From Sulfurospirillum sp. UBA6810 (GTDB taxonomy: Bacteria > Campylobacterota > Campylobacteria > Campylobacterales > Sulfurospirillaceae), in the NCBI GenBank assembly GCA_002469305.1, contig DKEY01000049.1, positions 5,299 through 14,425 of the forward strand: DNA of 9,127 nucleotides, written 5' to 3'. Made by a program: the position numbers and the translations under genes. Shown one piece after another: positions 1-6,576 of the stretch (position 1 is its first letter; every line of letters begins with the position of its first letter). The notes under the pieces are model-generated. The model saw only the letters and a program-made list of their open reading frames with translations, searched no databases and had not been told where the DNA came from.

Positions 1-502
1 CAAAAGCATCATCAAGTACTTTTGCGATAGGTCCTAAACAGTTTGTTGTACAACTTGCGTTTGAGACGATTGCTTGACCAGCGTATTTATCTTCATTGAC
101 GCCGATAACAAAAGTAGGAGTATCATCTTTTGCAGGTGCTGACATAACTACTTTTTTAACGCCACCATCTATAAAAACCTGAGCTTTTTCCATCGTCAAA
201 AATGCACCAGTACACTCTAGTACAACATCAACTCCATAGTCTGCAAAATTTAACTCTTTTGGGTCTCTTGTTGAAAACATTTTTACTTTTGAAGTCCCTA
301 TTTGCATATAGTTATCTTCTAAACTTTTTACAACGCCATCAAATGTACCATGTACGCTATCGTATTTTAGTAATTGTTCTGTCATCTCTCTACTTGCAGT
401 ATCGTTTACACAAACCAATTCTACATCTTCTCTAGTACTTATGATTCTAGCGACACATCTTCCAATACGCCCAAAGCCATTAATCGCAACTTTTAGTGCC
501 AT
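1..502 (-). CDS. gap: Type I glyceraldehyde-3-phosphate dehydrogenase, N-terminal part (runs off left edge)
   Basis: Cytoplasmic enzyme that interconverts glyceraldehyde-3-phosphate and 1,3-bisphosphoglycerate in glycolysis and gluconeogenesis. The visible 167 residues are about half of the usual ~330. They begin MALKVAINGFGRIGR, the nucleotide-binding glycine motif (residues 9-15), and reach the catalytic SNASCTTNC motif, with nucleophile Cys151. The start at 502 is supported by a purine-rich ribosome site (AAAAGGAAAA, 506-515) and matches the family N terminus. The coenzyme-specificity segment reads VNDTAS (32-37). Asp34 fits NAD binding, while Thr in place of the usual Leu after it resembles plant and cyanobacterial enzymes that also accept NADP. 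Dual coenzyme use is therefore possible but is only inference, because the second specificity site lies outside the window. The upstream gene is an unrelated metal permease 67 bp away, so gap probably has its own promoter. Identity is very secure. Confidence 0.97.
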   Translation of the reverse strand, partial: MALKVAINGFGRIGRCVARIISTREDVELVCVNDTASREMTEQLLKYDSVHGTFDGVVKSLEDNYMQIGTSKVKMFSTRDPKELNFADYGVDVVLECTGAFLTMEKAQVFIDGGVKKVVMSAPAKDDTPTFVIGVNEDKYAGQAIVSNASCTTNCLGPIAKVLDDAF

Positions 503-505
503 AAA

Positions 506-569
506 TTTTCCTTTTGTTATAATACGTGTATAATGTGCTTATTTTATCTAAAATGAGTTATGAAAAAGT
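506..569 (-). promoter_or_regulatory. gap leader with possible -10 elements
   Basis: This 67-bp gap between the permease stop and gap holds the gap ribosome site next to the start codon. On the minus strand, two ATTATA hexamers sit 11 bp apart (complements at 518-523 and 529-534). Either could act as a -10 element, the farther one (529-534) being better placed for a normal leader. No convincing -35 is visible, which is usual for vegetative promoters in this phylum. No terminator hairpin for the permease gene was seen here. Confidence 0.3.
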
Positions 570-1607
570 TTAATCTCTTTTCTTTAAATATTTTTTGAAA
601 AACATATAGTATGCTATCAAGCCAAACATGATAATTGTACTTATCGTATCTAAGATATTGACATCTTCATTTGTCTCTTGAAAATTTATAATCTGGATAT
701 CTCCAAAAAAATTATCTAAAACAAAGCCAAAAAGTACGCTCAAAGAAGCAATAGTCCCTAGATATATCATCAAAGAGCGCTTACCAAACATAGAAGCAAC
801 AACACCCATAGTTACAGAGTTTGTAGCAGGTCCTGCACTTAAAAACACAAAAGCAGCCCCACTACTGAGTCCACTGAGCATAAACGCTGCTGCTATGGGA
901 AGTGAAGCTGTTGCACATACATATAGCGGCATTGCTATCACTAAAACAGCGATATAAGTTAAAAATTTATACTCAACTAAAGAGCCTATCAACTCTTTTG
1001 GCAAAAATGTAGTAAAAACACTCCCTATGACAAGACCTATAAAAAGAGATTTGTAGATATCTTCAAAAAGTGTCACATACGCATATCGAAAACTCTCTTT
1101 TATACTAAACTTACTCTCTTCTTTTTTCTTAGAACCACAACAACCGCTACTACAACAACTCTGAGTCTCTTGCTTTTGAACAATGGTTGTCTCTTTTTCA
1201 TAGTAGTTTTGTATAAGACCCGTTGTGATAGCTATAACAACAGAAGTTGCAACTCTATAAAGTGTAAAAAACCAACCAAAAAAGCTATAAGTAGCCAAGA
1301 TAGAATCTACCCCTGTTATAGGAGTAGAGATAAGAAAACTCTGCACAGCACCCTTGCTTGCACCCTCTTTTTGTAAAGACTTTGCCAAAGGGATAACACT
1401 GCATGAACAAACAGGCATGGGGATGCCAAACAAAGTTGCTTTGATTACAGAACTTGTCTTGTTTTCACCAAGATGTGAACTTATAAAATCATCTTTTACA
1501 AGTTGTTTTAAAACTCCAGCCATCAACAAACCAATGAGTATGTAAAAACTCATGGCATTTGCGAGGACTAACATATTATCAACTATTTTTACAATAATGT
1601 CTATCAT
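570..1607 (-). CDS. SO_0444-type Cu/Zn efflux permease (DUF318/ArsP-like)
   Basis: Inner-membrane permease of 345 residues, belonging by recognition to the DUF318/ArsP-like superfamily and most like the SO_0444 group named as Cu/Zn exporters. Two homologous membrane halves are visible (about 12-135 and 175-300), plus a last hydrophobic segment near 318-337. The first half has the group's GIPMPVCSCSVIPLA segment (61-75, with Cys67 and Cys69) followed by STPITGVDS (94-102). The second half has PLYVCATASLPIAAA (227-241, Cys231) and AGPATN (258-263). The loop between halves carries a CCSSGCC cluster (151-157) then a Lys/Glu-rich stretch, a plausible cytoplasmic metal-binding site. The start at 1607 has a rather weak purine-rich site just upstream. 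It lies 133 bp after the response regulator gene and 67 bp before gap. The metal substrate is family inference; arsenical export by the related ArsP is the main alternative. Confidence 0.85.
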   Translation of the reverse strand: MIDIIVKIVDNMLVLANAMSFYILIGLLMAGVLKQLVKDDFISSHLGENKTSSVIKATLFGIPMPVCSCSVIPLAKSLQKEGASKGAVQSFLISTPITGVDSILATYSFFGWFFTLYRVATSVVIAITTGLIQNYYEKETTIVQKQETQSCCSSGCCGSKKKEESKFSIKESFRYAYVTLFEDIYKSLFIGLVIGSVFTTFLPKELIGSLVEYKFLTYIAVLVIAMPLYVCATASLPIAAAFMLSGLSSGAAFVFLSAGPATNSVTMGVVASMFGKRSLMIYLGTIASLSVLFGFVLDNFFGDIQIINFQETNEDVNILDTISTIIMFGLIAYYMFFKKYLKKRD

Positions 1608-1740
1608 CTTCTTCTCTCAATTGTTTTAATAAGAGCAATAATACTACAATCAAGCTAAGAATAATTGATATATATTGGAATTTTTAGGAGTTTTTTTATC
1701 TTATTTGATTTTTGCCTAAAATATTCTTACATGTAAGAGT
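1608..1740 (-). promoter_or_regulatory. Intergenic region: response regulator 3' end to permease leader
   Basis: This A+T-rich gap contains no gene. Next to the regulator stop lies a 14-bp perfect palindrome (1725-1738). Further on, TTTTAGG (1682-1688) and CCTAAAA (1715-1721) form an imperfect, widely spaced inverted repeat that could be a weak hairpin or an operator. On the minus strand a TAGTATTAT stretch (complement near 1649-1657) could serve as the -10 element of a permease promoter. No strong intrinsic terminator (G+C-rich stem plus T run) is present, so some read-through from the regulator gene is possible. Confidence 0.3.
1725..1738. repeat. 14-bp perfect palindrome TCTTACATGTAAGA
   Basis: The site begins two bases beyond the response regulator stop codon. 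It reads the same on both strands. As RNA it would give a 5-bp stem with a CATG loop, followed on the minus strand by AATATTTT. That is weak for a terminator, so a protein-binding site (for instance autoregulation by the adjacent regulator, or a metal-responsive operator for the permease) is an alternative. Only the symmetry is seen; any role is a guess. Confidence 0.5.
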
Positions 1741-2403
1741 TTATACAGATACTTTGGAACATGTTGCATCTAGTCTATAACCCATACCTTTTACTATCTT
1801 GATAGCATCTTCTGGTATCTTTTTTCGCAATCTTTTTACCAAAGCTCTTATGTTCATCAACGTCGTTGATTTACCTTCCCACACATACTCTTCAATCTCC
1901 TCAAAACGCATAATACGATGTAAATCTTTAGCAAGTAGCTCTAAAAAAAGTATCTCTTTATTGGCTAAAGTTATCACCTCTTCACCGCACTGTAACTTAT
2001 GTGTAGTCAAATCAAAGACATAATCATTTCCTAAATGCAAAACTTCTTTGTGTGGACGACAAAGTTTTCTCACTTTTTGGATAAGCTCATACATAAAAAA
2101 TGGTTTTTTTACATAATCGTCACAACCAATTTCATACGATGTTTGAATCTTATCAAGTTCATGGTTAGAACTTATGATAATCACAGGGACGTCATCGTGG
2201 TACATACGAATGGTCTCTAAAATAGAAATTCCATCTAAAGAGGGGACATTGATATCTAGGATAAAACACTGGTAACCATTGGCTAGTGCTTCCAACGCTT
2301 CCTCTCCATCTAAAAACATATCAACTTTATAATTTTCTTTTACTAAAGCACTAGCAATCAACCTACATAATCGTTCGTTATCTTCAAGTACTAATATTTT
2401 CAT
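1741..2403 (-). CDS. OmpR-family response regulator transcription factor
   Basis: Two-component response regulator of 220 residues that should be phosphorylated by the kinase encoded just upstream and then bind DNA. The receiver domain (about 1-115) shows the acidic pair Glu7/Asp8, phosphoacceptor Asp50 in FILDINVPSLDG, Ser78/Ser79 at the switch position and Lys100 in YVKKP. The C-terminal winged helix (about 125-213) has the pattern ANKEILFLELL and the recognition-helix region NIRALVKRLRKKI, ending in the typical KGMGYRLD. The start at 2403 lies inside the end of the kinase gene, 20 nt before the kinase coding region finishes. A GGAG site 7 nt ahead (2411-2414) supports it and suggests translational coupling. 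Target genes cannot be read from sequence; the neighbouring receptor-kinase operon, the asparagine/aspartate genes or the metal permease are candidates. Confidence 0.95.
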   Translation of the reverse strand: MKILVLEDNERLCRLIASALVKENYKVDMFLDGEEALEALANGYQCFILDINVPSLDGISILETIRMYHDDVPVIIISSNHELDKIQTSYEIGCDDYVKKPFFMYELIQKVRKLCRPHKEVLHLGNDYVFDLTTHKLQCGEEVITLANKEILFLELLAKDLHRIMRFEEIEEYVWEGKSTTLMNIRALVKRLRKKIPEDAIKIVKGMGYRLDATCSKVSV

Positions 2404-4606
2404 AATATTGCTCCAATTCTATACAAAACTGCGCACCTTCACGTGCATTTAAAACATAAATTTTCCCACCCATCTTATCTTCAATGATAAGTTTAGTCAT
2501 ATAAAGACCAATTCCATGCCCCTCTTCTTTTGTACTAAAATAAGGCTCAAACACTTTCTCCATACTCTGCATATCAATGCCACCACCATTGTCTTCAATC
2601 TCAATTTTTATCTTATGCTCGACATTGGAGATACGTATATCAATTCGCCCTCTATCTATCTTCTTTTTCTCTTTGGCTTTTATGATGGCATCTTTTGCAT
2701 TATTGACGATGTTAAGGAGTGTTTGCATTAACTCATTTTTATATCCCAATATCATCAAATTTGCATCTTTATCTACATTGATTGTGACATCAATATAGTT
2801 ATACTTCATATTGTGACGGACTATGGACATCATCCTTGTAATCGCATCTTGTATATTAAATACAACTTTTTGAGCTGAGGGCATGATGAATTGTTGAAAG
2901 TCATTAATCGTATCAGTCATATAACGTACTTGTACCATGATATCATTTACATATTGACTATTTTGTTCATCAACCGCACTACCATTTGCATAAAGTTGTT
3001 CTTGTGCTATGGTTGTAATCTCCACTAAAGGTGATTTCCATTGATGTGCAATAGAAGAAAATATCTCTCCTATCTCTGCGAGTTTTGATTGTTGGATGAT
3101 AAACTCTTGATGCTTCATTTTAGCTCTTAATGCTTTTCTTTCACTTGTCACATCAGTAAAAATTGTTACTGTACCTTTACTTTTATAGACATCCTCAGCA
3201 TATTGTGCTTGTTTTACCAAATATATTTTTTCTATCTCTTCTTTATCTTTTAATACAATTTCATTGTTTTCATTAGTTTGAGTCATAAAAGAGCGTAAAG
3301 CTTTTATCAAAGATGTCGCATTTGTATTTCGAATATAATCTTTAAGAACTTTTCCTCTGGTTTTTGGGCAAGGGAAATCCATGAGAGCACAAAACTTAGA
3401 GTTTGAATCAACAATCTTTCCACTTTGATCTTGCCAAACGATAGGACTTTCAATAGCATCTAAAAGAACTTTGTCAAATTCCATTCTCTGTTGCAGCTTT
3501 TTCGCACTTTGAATACGTAAGTATAAATTATGAATTAATCCTGCAATCAAAAGAATAAAAAGTGGGGAGAGTATAAATACAAAGTTTATAAACTGACGGT
3601 ATTTATCAAAAAAAGATAAAGGCGTGTTAATATAATCAAATGAATCTCCTAGCCTCTGCATCTGCAGTCCAAATTGTTTCACTTTGACATAATCAAAAAC
3701 ATACTCAAACGTCTCAGCTACTTCTACATGTGGTGTTTTCAAAGTACCTTGTAGAAGGGAAACTACTCGCTCTCCTGTTTTTTTACCTAACTCTTTTATC
3801 GGTACCAACTTCCCACCCAAAGCTCCTTTGCCAATAAAAAGTGTATCTGTTATAAACATAGGAATGGCACTAGCATCAATCATTGCAGCAATTTCACTGT
3901 TTTTATAAAGATGCCCCTCTTGATTGTTATAAAAACGTATAAAAAAAGCAGCCTCATGGGGTTTGAAAACCGAAAATTTATCTTGAAGTTCTTGCAATGT
4001 TGCTTTTCTGATATACTCAACTTTATATTTGCTTCCTATCTCATTGATAGCTTGTTGTATAAAAGGTTCAGAGTCATCACCATTGGCACTTTTGTCATTT
4101 ATGATATAGAGTGTTTTTAGTTTTGGCATCAACTTATCTATCATCTTTACAGTATCGCTGATAGCTCTTTTTTCTAAAATACCAGAAACTTTTTTTTCAA
4201 GTCCATGCTCAACAACTAAGTCTTTATTAAATTGCTCGATACCAGTAAAAAAAAGAGGTTCATCTGTAAAAAGTTCATGATAATTATGTAGGGCAAACTC
4301 ATAGGCAAATTTATCCACAGCGAGAATAAGGTCATATTTGTGATTTTTAAGTTGTAGCTTATATAAATCTCTTAACTTTGTGGAGTACTCATCTGAAGTA
4401 ATACGTTTAAAATCCATATATAAAATGTTTACATCAATATCTCTGTGATTATACAAAACTTCTTCTATGCCGCTTATAACATCATCACTCCATTGAAATC
4501 CTCTGTGGTATGAGTTGATGAGAAGTATCTGTTTGTTTTCACTTGCAAGTGCTAAAGATGAAAAAAACGACCAACATACTATCATAAATAAAAAAATTAT
4601 ACGCAT
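2384..4606 (-). CDS. Sensor histidine kinase with periplasmic substrate-binding-protein-like domain and PAS
   Basis: Membrane sensor kinase of 740 residues. In order: signal-anchor/signal peptide (1-22, ending ALAS); a periplasmic domain of about 300 residues resembling ABC-transporter substrate-binding proteins (PF04392-like; starts KQILLINSYHRGFQWS, contains the YDLILAVDKFA and PLFFTGIEQF strands); a membrane helix (about 339-364); a PAS-like domain (about 374-490); a short helix into the DHp domain; and the ATPase domain. The H box is SSIAHQWKSPL with His521. The N box is NIVNNAKDA (Asn636), G1 is EDNGGGI (Asp672), the F box is EPYFSTK and G2 is GHGIGL (696-701). All key catalytic residues are present and there is no receiver domain, so the partner is the overlapping downstream regulator. 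The start at 4606 is supported by AAGAGGG at 4614-4620. It follows the chemoreceptor gene by 29 nt. The ligand is unknown; characterised relatives of the sensor fold bind small molecules including amino acids, so that is inference. Confidence 0.93.
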   Translation of the reverse strand: MRIIFLFMIVCWSFFSSLALASENKQILLINSYHRGFQWSDDVISGIEEVLYNHRDIDVNILYMDFKRITSDEYSTKLRDLYKLQLKNHKYDLILAVDKFAYEFALHNYHELFTDEPLFFTGIEQFNKDLVVEHGLEKKVSGILEKRAISDTVKMIDKLMPKLKTLYIINDKSANGDDSEPFIQQAINEIGSKYKVEYIRKATLQELQDKFSVFKPHEAAFFIRFYNNQEGHLYKNSEIAAMIDASAIPMFITDTLFIGKGALGGKLVPIKELGKKTGERVVSLLQGTLKTPHVEVAETFEYVFDYVKVKQFGLQMQRLGDSFDYINTPLSFFDKYRQFINFVFILSPLFILLIAGLIHNLYLRIQSAKKLQQRMEFDKVLLDAIESPIVWQDQSGKIVDSNSKFCALMDFPCPKTRGKVLKDYIRNTNATSLIKALRSFMTQTNENNEIVLKDKEEIEKIYLVKQAQYAEDVYKSKGTVTIFTDVTSERKALRAKMKHQEFIIQQSKLAEIGEIFSSIAHQWKSPLVEITTIAQEQLYANGSAVDEQNSQYVNDIMVQVRYMTDTINDFQQFIMPSAQKVVFNIQDAITRMMSIVRHNMKYNYIDVTINVDKDANLMILGYKNELMQTLLNIVNNAKDAIIKAKEKKKIDRGRIDIRISNVEHKIKIEIEDNGGGIDMQSMEKVFEPYFSTKEEGHGIGLYMTKLIIEDKMGGKIYVLNAREGAQFCIELEQYYENIST

Positions 4607-4635
4607 CTATTCACCCTCTTAAACTCTTCCTTACA

Positions 4636-6513
4636 TTATATCTTGAATTGGGCTAAGACTTGCTCAAGCGAGTTTGACAAAACCAGTAAACTCTGACTTG
4701 TAGCCCCTACTTCTACTGTACTATTGGCTGTTGCATGAGATAAGTTTTCAATTTTCTCCAAATTTATAGCCAACTGCTTGACTTGTGTCGTGATTTGTAA
4801 ATAGCCTTTGAGTGTATTTTTTGTGTCTTGCAAATTTTCTCCCATCATGGAAACACTTTCATGTAATGATTCGTTTATCTTTGTTGATTGTAATGATAAA
4901 GCCTGAACATCTTTTGAAGCAAGCATCATTTCATCATTGGCTTGTACGATTGATTGGACAACCATATTGATAGTTGCATTGATATCAAGCAGGCTTTGCT
5001 GTGTTCTCTCCGCAAGTTTTCTTACTTCATCTGCAACAACAGCAAATCCACGACCATGCTCCCCTGCACGTGCTGCTTCTATGGCAGCATTGAGTGCTAG
5101 TAAGTTAGTTTGATCTGCTATATCACTGATGATATTGAGTATCTCTTTGACTTTTTGTGCATTTTCATTTATCTCATGAAGCTGTGCGGCTACATGTGCT
5201 TCTTTTTCAGAAGTATTTTGTAGTGTATCGTTGAGTAAACCCATCCCATCTCTAACTTGCTCCAAGCTTTTACCCATAGTATTGAGTCTTGTTTCATTGT
5301 TTTTTGTTTGCAAAGAGGTTTCATCAAGAATGACCGCTATACTCTGCCCAAAATCAGAAGCTTCTTTTATGAGCAGAGATTCTTCTTTTGTCATTTGACT
5401 CACAGTGTTTGAGGTGGCTGATAGTTCACTCGATATTGCCATATTTTCACAACTATTGTCTTTGATTTTGAGAATAATCTTTTGAATTTTTTCAATAAAA
5501 AGGTTGATTTCCAAGGAAATTCTTGTGATTTCATCGTTACCCTTTACCTTTAAGCGACGTGTTAAATCTCCCTCTCCACGGGTTAAATCTAAAATCATTT
5601 CATATAACTCATCAAGAGGCTTCATGAGGTGTTTGAGCATCCAGTAAATTGTCCCTGAAAAAATTGACAATAAAACTAACAGTAACAATAGACTTTTTCT
5701 AAATTCTTGCTCAATACCACCATAGATAGAACTCTCTTCTAGTACTACAGAAGATTTCCATTGGACATTTTGTAGTGCTGATACAAAGGCTACTTGTGTT
5801 TTTTCGCTATCACTAATTATAAATTTATTTGCCAATTCTTGCGTTTGTGAAGATGCCTCAAGGGGTAGCTTTTTTCCTATCTTATCTTCGGGCCCTATGA
5901 TAATCGTAGAAGATTCATCCAAAACAAGACTCATGCCTCCCTCAAGAAGTGGTATGCGAAGTACTGATTCTCTTATCGCTTCCAAAGAGATATCTGCACC
6001 AATAACACCTTTGAGTTGCCCATTGCTATCTCTAAATTTTTGTGCAAAGGTTATGAGGAGTTTTCCACTGCTTGAACCTATATAAGGCGCACTAATAAAT
6101 ACATCATTTGTACCCAATGCACCTTTATACCAAGGTCTCTGCCTTGGGTCATAATTTTTTTTCACACGTCTATCATGATAGATAACTTGACCATCTTCAT
6201 ACCCAACAAATAATAAGTCAAAATCGCCACTTTTTTTTGCTAGTATCAGGTTTTTGACGATAGCATCCGTATGTAGGGAGGGAGCATAACTTGTTAGTTC
6301 TTGGCTAAAGGCGGAGACTACTTGATTTTTAGATTCTACCCAGTCATCAATTTTTTGTTTTAATCCATTGACTATGACTATTTGCTCTTTGTCGTTGAGT
6401 AAAGTGACATTGTTTTTATTTTGTATGTAGTTAAAAATAGAGATAAAAAGAAGGCAAAGCCCCAATAAAGTTCCTGTGCTTAAAAATATTTTTGTTTTAA
6501 ACCCCATAGTCAT
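4636..6513 (-). CDS. Methyl-accepting chemotaxis protein with dCache_1 sensor (candidate amino acid receptor)
   Basis: Transmembrane chemoreceptor of 625 residues that should control CheA through CheW. Layout: first membrane helix (about 8-30); periplasmic double-Cache domain (about 35-270); second membrane helix (about 274-293); HAMP (about 294-350, with MKPLDEL and the GEGDLTRRL region); then a long coiled-coil signalling hairpin whose tip is the near-invariant region NLLALNAAIEAARAGEHGRGFAVVADEVRKLAERT (470-504). No C-terminal CheR-binding pentapeptide is present. The distal Cache module shows Tyr121, Arg126, Trp128, Tyr129, Tyr144 and Asp174, arranged as in the amino-acid-binding dCache_1 signature. 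A second acidic residue expected two positions after Tyr144 is Gly146 here. The start at 6513 has AAAAGGA at 6521-6527; a second ATG two codons later is possible. Its place between ansB and a two-component system suggests asparagine or aspartate as ligand, an inference. Confidence 0.94.
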   Translation of the reverse strand: MTMGFKTKIFLSTGTLLGLCLLFISIFNYIQNKNNVTLLNDKEQIVIVNGLKQKIDDWVESKNQVVSAFSQELTSYAPSLHTDAIVKNLILAKKSGDFDLLFVGYEDGQVIYHDRRVKKNYDPRQRPWYKGALGTNDVFISAPYIGSSSGKLLITFAQKFRDSNGQLKGVIGADISLEAIRESVLRIPLLEGGMSLVLDESSTIIIGPEDKIGKKLPLEASSQTQELANKFIISDSEKTQVAFVSALQNVQWKSSVVLEESSIYGGIEQEFRKSLLLLLVLLSIFSGTIYWMLKHLMKPLDELYEMILDLTRGEGDLTRRLKVKGNDEITRISLEINLFIEKIQKIILKIKDNSCENMAISSELSATSNTVSQMTKEESLLIKEASDFGQSIAVILDETSLQTKNNETRLNTMGKSLEQVRDGMGLLNDTLQNTSEKEAHVAAQLHEINENAQKVKEILNIISDIADQTNLLALNAAIEAARAGEHGRGFAVVADEVRKLAERTQQSLLDINATINMVVQSIVQANDEMMLASKDVQALSLQSTKINESLHESVSMMGENLQDTKNTLKGYLQITTQVKQLAINLEKIENLSHATANSTVEVGATSQSLLVLSNSLEQVLAQFKI

Positions 6514-6536
6514 AATCGCTTCCTTTTATAAAATGT

Positions 6537-6569
6537 AAAGTGGGTGGAGAAAGTATCTCCACTCACTTT
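6537..6569 (-). terminator. Hairpin between ansB and the chemoreceptor gene (possible partial terminator)
   Basis: Two 14-nt arms (6537-6550 and 6556-6569) pair with one internal mismatch around a 5-nt loop. The outer part is AAAGTG/CACTTT and the inner part GTGGAGA/TCTCCAC. In the minus-strand RNA the 3' arm ends in UUU and runs into ACAUUUUAU, an interrupted U tract, so termination after ansB is plausible but probably incomplete. The hairpin begins 7 bp after the ansB stop. The 3' flank leads directly into the receptor's ribosome site, leaving little room for a separate promoter. Confidence 0.55.
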
Positions 6570-6576
6570 GGAGGTA

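Noticed and set aside
202..435. Plus-strand open frame opposite gap
   Set aside because: Its Leu-rich product follows from the antisense of a conserved coding frame. It has no ribosome site or recognisable domain, and the opposite strand is clearly GAPDH.
517..535. Two plus-strand TATAAT hexamers that could make an antisense promoter into the permease gene
   Set aside because: The region is A+T-rich, no -35 or extended -10 is properly placed, and the hexamers are equally explained as -10-like elements of the minus-strand gap leader. Too weak to call.
1354..1545. Plus-strand open frame opposite the permease gene
   Set aside because: It is fully antisense to the strongly conserved first half of the permease; no ribosome site or domain is visible.
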